A stretch of 64,000 nucleotides of DNA from Longimicrobium sp. (GCA_036387335.1 DASVTZ010000186.1:1-64000), one strand, 5' to 3'; shown: positions 17,908-27,119, counted from the first letter of the stretch. Notes: generated by a model not told the origin, from the letters alone. Translations and numbers: made by a program.

Positions 17908-18339
17908 ATGAAGCGCAAACACGTCGTCGCGGCCGTGGCCGCCGGAGCCGTGCTGCTCGCCTTCGCCGCCCGCCCCGCGCGGGCGCAGGATTGGCGGCCC
18001 GCCAGCAGGTCGATGCCCGCCATGCCCGCTCCCGGCGAGGTGAACGAAGCGTGGGTGGGGCAGCAGGCGGGCTGGCTGGCCGGCGGCGCCAGCGGTGTGA
18101 GCGCGCGTCCCGAGGGGGTGGCGGGCGGCAAGGCGCGCTTCGTTCGCTTCAACGGCAAGGACATGCGCATGGCTGGCGCCTGGTCCGACCGCAACGGCGA
18201 CGGCCGCTGCGACATGCTGGAGGTCTACAACAGCGACGGCGCCCTCACCGCACAGCTCCTGGACCCGTCCTACTCCGGCACTGCGTCGGTGCTGCGCGTG
18301 TATGCGGATGGGAAGCTGGTCCGCGAAGAGCGGCTGTAG
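17908..18339 (+). CDS. Small secreted protein with one EF-hand-like loop
   Basis: The protein has 143 residues and a clear signal peptide (VAAGAVLLAFAARPARAQD). ATG 17908 follows an AGGAGAGG Shine-Dalgarno. The mature part contains DRNGDGRCDMLEVY, a DxNxDG calcium-binding-loop pattern as in dockerin and related repeats, followed by YNSDGAL. A calcium-stabilised secreted protein is likely. I do not recognise a family. It lies 17 bases before the DUF3293-like gene. Confidence 0.65.
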   Translation: MKRKHVVAAVAAGAVLLAFAARPARAQDWRPASRSMPAMPAPGEVNEAWVGQQAGWLAGGASGVSARPEGVAGGKARFVRFNGKDMRMAGAWSDRNGDGRCDMLEVYNSDGALTAQLLDPSYSGTASVLRVYADGKLVREERL

Positions 18340-18356
18340 CTCCCTCGCTTCCGCCC

Positions 18357-18794
18357 GTGTGCGGCCCTGACGAGGCGCTGCGGGCGGCGTACCTGGAGAC
18401 CTCCTGGTCGGTCCGCGTCCCCGGGGGCACGCTCCGCCTGGCCCCCGGCAGTCCCGCTCCGCGCCCGCTCCGTCCCGCCGCCATCGTCACCGCCTACAAC
18501 CCGGCCTCCGTGCATGCTTCGGCGGCCGAGAACCGCGTCGCCGCGCGCCGCCTGCTCACTCAGGTGGTGGCGCTGGGCGTTCCGTGCCTCCCCGCACGCG
18601 CCCACGCTCCCGACCCGCGCTGGAACGAGCCCGGCACCGCCCTCCTCGGCCCCGCCGCCCTCGACGCCGCCGTACGCCTCGGAATCGAATGGGGCCAGAA
18701 CGCCATCCTCGCGGTCGACGATGCCGGCCTCGTCTCGCTCGTCGCCACGCGGCCCGGCTTCTGCGGGCGCGAGCCGGGGGACGTGATCGGGTGA
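18357..18794 (+). CDS. DUF3293-like protein
   Basis: A GTG start at 18357 gives 145 residues. The pattern AYLETSW, then AAIVTAYNPAS, SAAENRVAARRLL, and finally GIEWGQNAILAV matches my memory of DUF3293 (ITAWNP, EN, FGQNA). The function of that family is unknown. The frame is open far upstream, but that part overlaps the preceding secreted-protein gene. The stop TGA lies at the edge of a long octamer array, so the repeat may have defined the end of the gene. Confidence 0.6.
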   Translation: MCGPDEALRAAYLETSWSVRVPGGTLRLAPGSPAPRPLRPAAIVTAYNPASVHASAAENRVAARRLLTQVVALGVPCLPARAHAPDPRWNEPGTALLGPAALDAAVRLGIEWGQNAILAVDDAGLVSLVATRPGFCGREPGDVIG

Positions 18795-19440
18795 GAGTGC
18801 GTGAGTGCGTGAGTGCGTGAGTGCGTGAGCGTGAGTGCGTGAGTGCGTGAGTGCGTGAGTGCGTGAGTGCGTGAGTGCGTGAGTGCGTCGGGGGTGGGGT
18901 GTGGAACGTGGGGCCGTCAATTCCTTTGTCATCCTGAGGGAGCCGCCCGACGGATGTCTACGCTGCGCCGTACTCCTGCGGCGACCGAAGGATCTAGCCG
19001 GCGTGGCAGGAGGACGGCGACGTACCACGGGCCTCGCGCCACGCGCAGTAGATCCTTCGCTCCGCGCCATACTCTTGCGCACGGGCTAGGACGGAGTCGC
19101 GCGTCGCTCAGGATGACAGGATGGTGGGTATGCGCGCCGGCGTATGCGTGAGCAGGCGGGCTTCGCGTTGTTCCGGCGGCCTTCATTCGCTCCTGAATGC
19201 GGGCTGCGGCGCAGCGGCGGACACGGGCAGCCACATGGGGCTGCCCCTACAGGATGGCGGTGCCGACGGCCGGGCCGCGTGGCGGTGAGGACGGCGGGAC
19301 GCATGGCGGTGGGGACGGCAGGCCGCGTGGCGGTGGGGACAACGGGCGGCGGCGCGCGGGAGGGCGCGGGCGTGATGAATCACGCCCCTACGAGGTCGCG
19401 GCGCCAAAACGCACTAACGCACTCACGCACTAACGCACTT
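18793..19440. repeat. Long composite repeat: octamer array, family A, family D, 24-bp tandem repeat, inverted octamers
   Basis: An array of about eleven GTGCGTGA octamers (18793-18888) is followed by a family A copy (18929-19110), a family D hairpin (about 19222-19252) and three copies of an approximately 24-bp unit ending GTGGCGGTGGGG (about 19270-19345). The inverse octamers (CGCACTAACGCACTCACG, 19408-19440) close it. The last octamer touches the TTG start of the next gene. No coding sequence is supported. Confidence 0.75.
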
Positions 19441-20111
19441 TGCTGGTAAAGAACCGCATGACCCGCGACCCCGTCGCGGTGCCGGCCGGCGCGACGCTGG
19501 GGGAGGCGCTCCGCCTGATGCGCGAGCACCGCGTGCGCCACCTGCCCGTCGTCGAGGGCGGCGAGGTGGTGGGGATGATCAGCGACCGCGACCTGCGCCT
19601 CGCCATGCCCTCGCCGCTGGGGATGGAGAGCGCCGAGGACGTCGCCGCCGTCGAGGGGACGCCCGTGGCCGACGTCATGGCGCGCGGCGCGATCACCGTG
19701 GGGCCTTTCGACACCGTCGAGGACGCCGCCGTGCGCATGCGCCGCCATCGCGTGGGTTCGCTCCCGGTGGTGGATGCGGAGGGCGCGCTCCTGGGAATCC
19801 TCACCGAGACGGACATCCTGCAGGCGTTCGTGGAGATCCTGACCGCCTCCGGGCCCTCCTCGAGGCTGGAGATCTCCCTTCCCGACCGCCCCGGCGAACT
19901 CTCGCGCGCCATGCGGGTGATCGGCGAGGAGCTGAAGATCAACGTCAACAGCGTGATGGTGACTGGAGTGGACGCGGAGGGGCGCAAGACCGCCGTGGTG
20001 CACCTGGCCACCATCGACCCGCGCGAGGCGATCGCGGCGCTGGAGCGGGCGGGGGCGCGCGTGGGCTGGCCGTCGCTGGAGAACGACCTGCGGCGGATGG
20101 AGGGCGCTTGA
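19440..20111 (+). CDS. acuB: CBS-CBS-ACT domain protein, AcuB-like
   Basis: The protein has 223 residues. Two CBS domains (about 1-60 and 75-140; HRVRHLPVVEGGEVVGMISD and HRVGSLPVVDAEGALLGIL) form an adenosine-nucleotide-binding module. A C-terminal ACT domain follows (about 145-205, SRLEISLPDRPGELSRAM), a small-ligand sensor. This is the AcuB layout. TTG 19440 directly abuts an octamer repeat. A Met a few codons later (KNRMTRDPV) is the alternative start. It overlaps acuC by four bases (TTGA), so the two are co-translated. In Bacillus the acu genes adjust acetyl-CoA synthetase activity. Confidence 0.85.
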   Translation: MLVKNRMTRDPVAVPAGATLGEALRLMREHRVRHLPVVEGGEVVGMISDRDLRLAMPSPLGMESAEDVAAVEGTPVADVMARGAITVGPFDTVEDAAVRMRRHRVGSLPVVDAEGALLGILTETDILQAFVEILTASGPSSRLEISLPDRPGELSRAMRVIGEELKINVNSVMVTGVDAEGRKTAVVHLATIDPREAIAALERAGARVGWPSLENDLRRMEGA

Positions 20112-21292
20112 GCGCGGTGAAGACGGCGCTGGTGTGGGACCCGGCGGTCACCGCCTACCGATTCCGCCCCGACCATCCCTTCAACCCCAAGCGGCTGGAG
20201 CTCACCGTCTCGCTGATGGAGGCGATGGGGCTGCTGGAGGCGGAGCACGTCGGCATCGTCGCACCCCGCCAGGCCACGGAGGAGGAGCTGCTGCGGGTGC
20301 ACACGCCGGAGTACGTGGAGGCGGTGCGGCGCTTCAGCGAGCCGGGCGCGCGCGCCGCGGATGGCTGGAAGTGGGGGCTTGGGACGGACGACACGCCGCT
20401 CTTCCCCGGGATGCACGACGTGACCGCGCTGGTGACCGGCGCCACCCTGCGCGCCGCCGAGCTGGTGATGAGCGGCGAGTACACGAGGGCCTTCAACATC
20501 GCCGGCGGGCTGCACCACGCGCACCGCGACCGCGGCTCCGGCTTCTGCGTGTACAGCGATCTGGCGGCGGCCATCGCGTGGATACGCGAGGCGCATGGGG
20601 CGCGGGTGATGTACATCGACTACGACGCCCACCACGGCGACGGCGTGCAGGGGATCTTCTACGATGATCCCGAGGTACTCACGCTCTCCATTCACGAGTC
20701 GGGGCGCTACCTCTTTCCCGGCACCGGCTTCGTGGACGAGCTGGGCGAGGGGGAGGGGTACGGCTACTCGCTCAACGTGCCGCTGGAGCCGTTCACGGAA
20801 GACGATTCGTGGATCGGCCTCTATGAGCGCCTCCTCCCCGACATCGCGGACGCGTTTCGGCCGGACGTTATCGTGCTGCAGAACGGGTGCGACGGGCACA
20901 CGTACGATCCGCTCACCCACCTGCGCGCCACCACGCGGCTGTACGAGGAGACGGTGCGGATCACCTGCGAGGTGGCCGACCGGCACTGCGGCGGCCGGGT
21001 GATCGCGACGGGCGGAGGAGGGTACGCGGTGTGGACGGCGGTGCCGCGCGCCTGGGCGCTGGTGTGGGCCGCGCTCTCCGGCCAGTCCGCGCCGGACGTC
21101 ATCCCCCACGCATGGAACGACCGCTGGCAGGGGGAGTCGCCCGACCTGCTCCCCGAACGGCTGCGCGACCCGGAGGGGCTCTTCCCCGCCGTGCCGCGGC
21201 GCGCCGAGATCGAGGCGACCAACCGCCGAACCGTCGAATCGCTTCGCCGCCAGGCCCTCCCGCTCCTCCGCGGGTGGGGGCTCGGCTTCTGA
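20108..21292 (+). CDS. acuC: Class II histone-deacetylase-fold enzyme, AcuC-like
   Basis: The protein has 394 residues. The zinc-dependent deacetylase core is complete: ARVMYIDYDAHHGDGVQG with the paired His and the zinc Asp, an IHESGRYLFPGTG segment, VLQNGCDGH with another Asp ligand, and GGGGYAVW at the C-terminal active site. In the acu system this enzyme removes acetyl groups from acetyl-CoA synthetase. The partner gene acuB overlaps the start, and an acetyltransferase follows. The family also contains acetylpolyamine deacetylases; the acuB neighbour favours the AcuC assignment. The start TTG 20108 is inferred from the overlap. Confidence 0.88.
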   Translation: MSAVKTALVWDPAVTAYRFRPDHPFNPKRLELTVSLMEAMGLLEAEHVGIVAPRQATEEELLRVHTPEYVEAVRRFSEPGARAADGWKWGLGTDDTPLFPGMHDVTALVTGATLRAAELVMSGEYTRAFNIAGGLHHAHRDRGSGFCVYSDLAAAIAWIREAHGARVMYIDYDAHHGDGVQGIFYDDPEVLTLSIHESGRYLFPGTGFVDELGEGEGYGYSLNVPLEPFTEDDSWIGLYERLLPDIADAFRPDVIVLQNGCDGHTYDPLTHLRATTRLYEETVRITCEVADRHCGGRVIATGGGGYAVWTAVPRAWALVWAALSGQSAPDVIPHAWNDRWQGESPDLLPERLRDPEGLFPAVPRRAEIEATNRRTVESLRRQALPLLRGWGLGF

Positions 21293-21372
21293 ACCAGGTG
21301 CCCACCGAACCCGACGCGCCCGCCACCCCGCAGGGGCTGCTCCCCGCCGCGGTGTACGACAAGGAGAACCGA

Positions 21373-21822
21373 TTGTCCGCCGTACGTCCGTACCGCCCCG
21401 ACGACCGCGAGTCGCTGGAGCGGTTCTACGCCGAATTCACCCCGAAGCGCGAGGCGCAGGGGCTCCCGCCGGAGGGGGCGCCCCGCGTGGCGCGCTGGCT
21501 GGACTCCATCCTCCGCGCCGGCACGCACCTCCTGGTGGAGCACGAGGGGCGGCTGGTGGGGCACGCCATGATCATGCCCACCGACCGGCCCGGCGTGTCC
21601 GAGTACGCCATCTTCCTGGAAGAGGCCGTGCGCGGGCAGGGGCTCGGCACCGAGGTCAACATCCTGACGGCGCAGGTGGCGCGCACGATGCGCATCGACC
21701 GGCTCTGGCTCTCGGTGGAGCCGCGCAACCGGCCCGCCGTGCGCTCGTACGAGAAGGCCGGCTTCCGCTTCAAGCCGGAGACGGTGTTCACGCCGGAGCT
21801 GGAGATGGAACTGGTGCTGTAA
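21373..21822 (+). CDS. GNAT-family N-acetyltransferase
   Basis: The protein has about 149 residues from TTG 21373, which is preceded by an AAGGAG site. A GTG at 21298 would add 25 residues outside the fold. The GNAT core is clear: VRPYRPDDRESL, a beta-strand with HLLVEHEGRLVGHAMI, the acetyl-CoA loop VRGQGLGTEV, and VEPRNRPAVRSYEKAGF. It lies 80 bases after acuC in the same direction. A deacetylase plus an acetyltransferase suggests a reversible lysine-acetylation pair, with this protein in the place of AcuA. That role is inferred from position only. Confidence 0.8.
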   Translation: MSAVRPYRPDDRESLERFYAEFTPKREAQGLPPEGAPRVARWLDSILRAGTHLLVEHEGRLVGHAMIMPTDRPGVSEYAIFLEEAVRGQGLGTEVNILTAQVARTMRIDRLWLSVEPRNRPAVRSYEKAGFRFKPETVFTPELEMELVL

Positions 21823-21866
21823 CAGCGGCCTCACACAGAGCCACAGAGGGGTACGGAAAGAAAAAG

Positions 21867-21898
21867 AAGAGGGCGGCGCGGAGATGCGCCGCCCTCTT
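21867..21898. terminator. Terminator hairpin after the acu operon
   Basis: GAGGGCGGCGC and GCGCCGCCCTC form an 11-bp stem with a six-base loop. It is flanked by an A-rich stretch (AAGAAAAAGAA) on the left and CTTCG on the right. The T-run is better on the minus strand, so it may act mainly as a transcription barrier. Confidence 0.6.
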
Positions 21899-22006
21899 CG
21901 TGGCAGGAACATTGGGAGCGTGGACGGGATAGGATTCGGGCGCTGGCCCGCGTTTTGATCCGCCTGGGCTGGCTTGCCCGCCCGTACCCTTACGCGGAGA
22001 CCGCTC

Positions 22007-23989
22007 TTGAGGAACTTCGTCAGCCACGCGGCTGTCCTTGCCACGCTCGCCATCGCCGGGGCCTGCGCGCCGGTGGCGGAACCGATCGTACGGCCGCTTC
22101 CCACCGGGCCCGCGCTGGACACGGCGGGGCGCACCTTCGTGCAGCGCGTGATCCCTCCGCCGGAGTTCCAGGCGGCGGTGCAGCGCGGCACCCGCAGCGA
22201 GACGGGCGCGCCCGGCCGGCGCTACTGGCAGAACCGGGTGCGCTACACTATCCGCGCCGAGCTGGACCCCCGCACGCCGCGAGTGACGGGGTCGGAGCGG
22301 ATCGTGTACGTCAACAACTCGCCCGACTCGCTCCCCGTCATCACCATGAACTTCTACCAGAACCTGTTCCGGCAGGTGACGGGGGGGCTCACCATCACTC
22401 GCTTCCAGGTGGCGGGGCAGACACTGGGCGAGGTGTCGCAGCCGGACTACGAGGCCAACCTGCGCGAGGGGCGCCGCACCGCCGGCTACCTGGTGAACGG
22501 CACGCTGGCCCGCGTGCTCCTGCAACGCGCGCTGCCCGCGGGCGACAGCATCGCCTTCGACATCGATTGGAACTTCAAGGTGCCGCCGGCCCAGGCGCCG
22601 CGCACCGGCTTCGAGGACGCGCTCGGCGGGCGCGTGCTGCAGGTGGCGCAGTGGTATCCGCAGATCGCCGTGTACGACGACGTGGTGGGGCAGGACGTGA
22701 CGCCGTACCAGGAACAGGGCGAGTTCTACCTGGACTACGGCGACTGGGACGTGCAGCTCACCCTTCCCGCGCAGTACCTGATCACGGCGACGGGCACGCT
22801 GCAGAACCCCGAGCAGGTGCTGGCGCCCGAGACGCGCGCGCGCCTCGCCCGCGCCATGCAGACGGACTCGGTGACGCACGTGGTGACGCGGGCGGACCTG
22901 GAGCGGTCCACGCTCGCCGGCACCGGCGGCAAGGTGACCTGGCGCTTCCGGGCGGAGAACGTGCGCGACTTCGCCTTCGCCACCTCCAACCGCTACCTGT
23001 GGGACGTCACCCGCGGCACCATCCCCACGGCCGGCGGCGGGACGCGCCACATCCCGGTGCACGCCATGTACAGGGCCGGCGCGCCGTTCTGGGACCGCGC
23101 GGTGCGCCACGCGGACCAGTCGATCGAGTTCCTGAGCCGGCAGATGGTGCCGTACATCTACCCGCACATCAGCGTAAGCGAGGGGCCGATCTACGGGATG
23201 GAGTACCCGATGCTCGTCTTCGTGGGGAAGCCGACCGGCCAGGAGGAGCGGCTGTACGAGGTGATCGCGCACGAGGTGGGGCACGAGTGGCTCCCCATGA
23301 TGGTGGGCCAGGACGAGGCCGCGTTCCCCTGGATGGACGAGGGGATCAACACCTACCAGGAGGCGCTGGCGTTCCACGACTACTATCCGCGCTCCAACCA
23401 CTGGGCGGACCCGCGCGCCGCCACGCTGGGGGCCAGCGGTCCCGCCGCCCGCCTGCAGCCGTTGATGACGCACGGCGACCAGCAGAACGCGGTGCTCTAC
23501 GGCGTCACGGCCTACTACAAGCCGGGCCTCCTGATGCGCTCGCTGCAGGCGACGCTGGGCGACGACGTTTTCTTTCGCGGGATGCGCACCTACATGAACG
23601 AGTGGCAGTTGAAGCACCCGTATCCGTGGGACTTCTTCAACACGATGGAGCGGGTGTCGGGGCGCGACCTCGACTGGTTCTGGTACCCGTACTTCTTTCG
23701 CAACGCGACGTTCGACCAGGGGATCGCGGCGGTGTCGACGGGCGCGGACTCGGTGCGCGTCTCGGTGCGCGACTACGGCCAGGCGCCCGGCCCCACCTTC
23801 GTGACGGTGACGATGCGCGACGGCACCACCGCCCGCGCCACCATCCCGGTGGAGCGCTGGCTGCAGCCCTCCACCCGCCTGCAGACGGTCACGGTGCGGG
23901 TGAACGGCCCGGTTGCCCGCGTGGAGCTGGACCCGGAGCAGTACTTTCTGGACGTGAACCGGCGGAACAACGTGTGGGCTGGGAAGTAG
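22007..23989 (+). CDS. M1-family metallopeptidase, secreted lipoprotein
   Basis: The protein has 660 residues from TTG 22007, preceded by GCGGAGA (TTG 21974 is the alternative). The signal LATLAIAGAC looks like a lipoprotein signal. The gluzincin site is complete: HEVGHE with His422, Glu423 and His426, then Glu445 (WMDEG) exactly 18 residues after the HEXXH motif, as in M1 aminopeptidases. An N-terminal beta domain (residues 60-250) and a GMEYPM segment before the active site replace the classic GAMEN, as in many bacterial M1 relatives. The C-terminal domain ends RVELDPEQYFLDVNRRNN. It is expected to cleave N-terminal residues from peptides in the envelope. Confidence 0.9.
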   Translation: MRNFVSHAAVLATLAIAGACAPVAEPIVRPLPTGPALDTAGRTFVQRVIPPPEFQAAVQRGTRSETGAPGRRYWQNRVRYTIRAELDPRTPRVTGSERIVYVNNSPDSLPVITMNFYQNLFRQVTGGLTITRFQVAGQTLGEVSQPDYEANLREGRRTAGYLVNGTLARVLLQRALPAGDSIAFDIDWNFKVPPAQAPRTGFEDALGGRVLQVAQWYPQIAVYDDVVGQDVTPYQEQGEFYLDYGDWDVQLTLPAQYLITATGTLQNPEQVLAPETRARLARAMQTDSVTHVVTRADLERSTLAGTGGKVTWRFRAENVRDFAFATSNRYLWDVTRGTIPTAGGGTRHIPVHAMYRAGAPFWDRAVRHADQSIEFLSRQMVPYIYPHISVSEGPIYGMEYPMLVFVGKPTGQEERLYEVIAHEVGHEWLPMMVGQDEAAFPWMDEGINTYQEALAFHDYYPRSNHWADPRAATLGASGPAARLQPLMTHGDQQNAVLYGVTAYYKPGLLMRSLQATLGDDVFFRGMRTYMNEWQLKHPYPWDFFNTMERVSGRDLDWFWYPYFFRNATFDQGIAAVSTGADSVRVSVRDYGQAPGPTFVTVTMRDGTTARATIPVERWLQPSTRLQTVTVRVNGPVARVELDPEQYFLDVNRRNNVWAGK

Positions 23990-23994
23990 GGGGC

Positions 23995-24260
23995 AGCCCG
24001 GGTTAGCCGGGGGCTGAAGCCCCCGGCTGGAACCACGCGAAGGCGGCTGAAGCCGGCTGGGGAACATGGCATTTGACCCGGGGTCCGCGAAGGCGGACTC
24101 CGGGTTTTTGCAGGTGGAGGATTCATGCGCTCCTGGAGCGGGCCTCCGCGTGTAGCCGGACACGGGCAGCCACGCGGGGCTGCCCCTACAGGGGTTCGGG
24201 CGCGGGGCGGCGGTTCCTGAAGGGAGCCCGGGGTAGGGGCGTTCGGGACGGGCCGAGATC
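23995..24260. repeat. Family B and D repeats
   Basis: GCCGGGGGCTGAAGCCCCCGG with adjoining GGCGGCTGAAGCCGGC stems at 24005-24058 are a family B copy. A family D hairpin (ACGGGCAGCCACGCGGGGC) is at 24160-24190. The rest to 24425 shows GTCCGCGAAGGCGGAC short palindromes and no gene. Confidence 0.6.
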
Positions 24261-24425
24261 TCGTCCGGGAGTCCGCGAAGGCGGACTTTGTGCTGTTGTT
24301 GCCGCGAGTTCACTCGCCTGGGCCAGTCCGGGCCAGCCCCCCCGGCCAGCCATCCGCCGCAAACATCCCTTTCGCGTCGTGGCGCCTGCCCCTATCCTTC
24401 GGGGACACCTCTCGTACCCCACGGC

Positions 24426-26027
24426 ATGCCCCACCGCGACACCCTGCTGCGCATCTATGAGTGCGGAGAGCCCGATGCGGCGCTCCGCGAGCTTGCGCTC
24501 GCCCTGGCGGGGCCGGAGGCGCGCCGGCGGGCGTGGTGGGTGGGGGCAAAGGGCGAGCTCAAGGGCGCCGAGCCCGCGGCTTGCCCCCCGCCCCAGGAGG
24601 TGCTCCAGGGGGTGGCGCGCGGCGCGGAGAGCGTCACGCTGGCGGACGGGCGCGAAGTGCGCATCCTCCCCCTCCGCGAGGGGGGCGCGCTGGCGCTGGC
24701 CGCCACCGCGTGGGAGGGCGAGGGGTGGAGCGAGATCGCCGATGCGTTCGGGCGGGTGGCCGGGCGCGCGGACGAGCTGAGGCGCGCGGAGGAGGAGCGC
24801 GACGAGCTCCGCCAGCGCGCCGAGGAGAGCGAGGCGCTGCACGTGCTCGGCCTGGCCGCCAACCGTACGCTGGACCCCGACGAGGTGCTGGCGCTGGTGG
24901 CCCGCTTCGCCCGCGCGCTGCTGGGCGCCCACTACGTCACCGTCAACACGGCGGCGCTGGATGGGGCGCTGCGCACCACGGCGTCGGTGGGGCTGCGTGC
25001 GCACGACGGCGAATCGGACGACCCCTTTGCGCTACGCGTGGCCGAGGCGGGGAAGCCGGTGGTGCTGGAGGGCGAAGAGGTCGACGCCGAGCCCTTCCAC
25101 GCCGCCGAGGGGATGCAGGCGGGGGTGGGCGTGCCGCTCTCCCTCTTCGGCGAGACGTTCGGGGCGCTGGTGATCGGCTACCGGCGCGCCTACGAGCCCG
25201 CCCCGCGCGACGTGCGCCTGGCCCTGACGCTGGCGGGGCACGCGGCGGTCGCCATCGGCAACGCGCGCCTGCACCGCACGCTGGCCGAGCGCGGCGGCGA
25301 GCTGGAGCGCGCGAACGAGGAGCTGCGCTGGAGCACCGAGGCCAAGGAGCGCTTCTTCGCCTCCATGAGCCACGAGCTGCGCACACCGCTCAACTCCATC
25401 CTGGGCTACCAGGACCTCCTGCTGGACGGCGTCGTGGGGCCCATTCCGGCGGGGGCGCGCTCGTTCCTGGAGCGGGCGCAGCGGGCCACGCGCTCGCTCC
25501 TCCTGCTGGTGAACGACGTGCTGGACCTCTCCAAGCTCGCCGCCGGCAAGATGGACCTCGTCTGCCACCCGGCACGCGTGCGCGCCATCGTGGACGAGGC
25601 GCTCGCCACCGTCGAGCCGCTCGCCGTGGCGCAGGAGATCACCGTGGAGGTGGTGTCGGCCGATGCCGTTCCGCTGATCTCCACCGACTCGGACCGTGTA
25701 CGCCAGATCCTTCTGAACCTCCTCTCCAACGCGGTCAAGTTCACCGACCGCGGACGGATCACCGTGTCCATCGAGCCGGTGGCGGAGGGGGTGGAGGTGC
25801 ACGTGGCGGACACGGGGCGCGGGATCGCGCCGGAGCACCAGGAGCGCATCTTCCACGAGTTCGAGCAGGTCCCGGGCTCCAGGGTGAGCGGCGGCACGGG
25901 GCTGGGGCTCCCCATCTCCCGCAAGCTGGCGCGGCTGCTGGGGGGCGAGCTGCGGGTGAAGAGCACGCCGGGCGAGGGCTCCGTCTTCACCCTGCGCCTT
26001 CCGCACGCGGTGCCGGCGGATGACTGA
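24426..26027 (+). CDS. GAF-domain sensor histidine kinase (cassette 1)
   Basis: This soluble histidine kinase has 533 residues. A coiled-coil-like stretch (about 115-140, RRAEEERDELRQRAEESEAL) precedes a GAF domain (about 145-290). The H-box SHELRTPLNSILGY has the phospho-acceptor His316. The N-box (LLNLLSNAVKFTD), G1 (DTGRGI), F and G2 (GGTGLGLPIS) motifs are intact. There is no membrane helix, so it senses an internal ligand or works through a partner. The stop overlaps the start of the TPR gene by eight bases. No receiver domain or response regulator is encoded nearby. A close paralogue is at 28000-29697. Confidence 0.92.
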   Translation: MPHRDTLLRIYECGEPDAALRELALALAGPEARRRAWWVGAKGELKGAEPAACPPPQEVLQGVARGAESVTLADGREVRILPLREGGALALAATAWEGEGWSEIADAFGRVAGRADELRRAEEERDELRQRAEESEALHVLGLAANRTLDPDEVLALVARFARALLGAHYVTVNTAALDGALRTTASVGLRAHDGESDDPFALRVAEAGKPVVLEGEEVDAEPFHAAEGMQAGVGVPLSLFGETFGALVIGYRRAYEPAPRDVRLALTLAGHAAVAIGNARLHRTLAERGGELERANEELRWSTEAKERFFASMSHELRTPLNSILGYQDLLLDGVVGPIPAGARSFLERAQRATRSLLLLVNDVLDLSKLAAGKMDLVCHPARVRAIVDEALATVEPLAVAQEITVEVVSADAVPLISTDSDRVRQILLNLLSNAVKFTDRGRITVSIEPVAEGVEVHVADTGRGIAPEHQERIFHEFEQVPGSRVSGGTGLGLPISRKLARLLGGELRVKSTPGEGSVFTLRLPHAVPADD

Positions 26028-27066
26028 GGCGCTCTCCCCCGTCCGGCTCACGCAGCTCGCGTCGGACCAGGAGCGGCTGGGGCACTGGGACGAGGCGGCC
26101 GGGCTGTACGCGCGCGCCTTCCGCGAATCGCTCCACTCCGGCGCGGTGGAGCACGCGTCCGATGCCCTGCGCGGGCAGGCGCGGGTGCGCAACCGCGAGC
26201 GGCGCTGGGACGAGGCGGAGGAGCTGGCCGAGCTGAGCCGCGAGATCGCGGAGCGGGCCGGGCTCGCGCGCGCCGCCGCCCGCGCCGTCAACGTCGTCGG
26301 CCTCATCCGCCACGCCCGCGGCGACTGGAGGGGGGCGCACGCCTTGTTCGCTCGCGCCCATGAGCTGGCGCTGGACCTGGGCGACGACGAGCTGGCCGGC
26401 TTCGCCCTCCAGAACACCGGGGTGATCGCCAACCTGATGGGCGACCTGCGCGAGGCGCGCACGCTGTACCTGGAGTGCATCGGCTCGTTCGTGCGCTCGG
26501 GGAGCAGCGCGAGCGCCGCGCTGGCGTACAACAACCTGGGGATGGTCTGCGGCGACCTGCACGAGTGGATGGAAGCGGAAATCTTTTACGCGCGCGGCAT
26601 CGAGATCGCGGAGCGGATCGGCGACTCCCCCGCCCTCGCCTTTCTCCTGTCGAACCGCTCGCAGCCGCTGATCGAGGTGGGAGACACGGAAAGCGCTCTC
26701 GCATCGCTCAACCGCGCCGAAGAGATCGCCGCGAAGATCGGAGAACGGGGGGTGCTCTCCGACGTGGCGCGCTACCGGGGCGTGCTGGCGCTGCGCACGG
26801 GCGACGAGGCCGGCGCCGAGGAGTCGCTGAATCAGGCCCTGGATCTGGCCATGGGGCCCGGCCAGGAGGTGGAGCGCGCGGCCGCGCTCCGCGAGCTGGG
26901 GGAGCTCCACCGCAGGCGCGGGCACACGGCCCAAGCACGAAACGCGTTCACGGAAGCGCGCACTCTTTTCGCGGGGCTGGGCGCCGGGCGAGACGTCGCG
27001 GAGATCGACAATCGCCTCGCGCGGCTTCGCGAATCAGAGCCAACCCTCCAGACCGTAGAGACTTAG
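26020..27066 (+). CDS. Tetratricopeptide-repeat protein (cassette 1)
   Basis: The 348 residues are nearly all TPR helices. Repeats are visible from about residue 10 to 335, for example RLGHWDEAAGLYARAF, RGDWRGAHALFARAHELA, MGDLREARTLYLECI and RRGHTAQARNAFTEAR. There is no signal peptide, so it is cytoplasmic. The eight-base overlap with the histidine-kinase gene implies coupled translation and probably a physical partnership. The protein at 30279-31325 is the same length and shares long motifs (AYNNLGMVC, LYLECI, ARAAARAVNV). It most likely acts as a ligand- or protein-binding regulator of the kinase; that is inference. Confidence 0.85.
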   Translation: MTEALSPVRLTQLASDQERLGHWDEAAGLYARAFRESLHSGAVEHASDALRGQARVRNRERRWDEAEELAELSREIAERAGLARAAARAVNVVGLIRHARGDWRGAHALFARAHELALDLGDDELAGFALQNTGVIANLMGDLREARTLYLECIGSFVRSGSSASAALAYNNLGMVCGDLHEWMEAEIFYARGIEIAERIGDSPALAFLLSNRSQPLIEVGDTESALASLNRAEEIAAKIGERGVLSDVARYRGVLALRTGDEAGAEESLNQALDLAMGPGQEVERAAALRELGELHRRRGHTAQARNAFTEARTLFAGLGAGRDVAEIDNRLARLRESEPTLQTVET

Positions 27067-27119
27067 CTTCTCACCCACCCCACCGTCCGTTTCCCGCCGT
27101 AGCACTTGGGCACACCTCC

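Noticed and set aside
18793-18888. Octamer array as a CRISPR
   Set aside because: Units are contiguous 8-mers with no spacers, and no cas genes are present.
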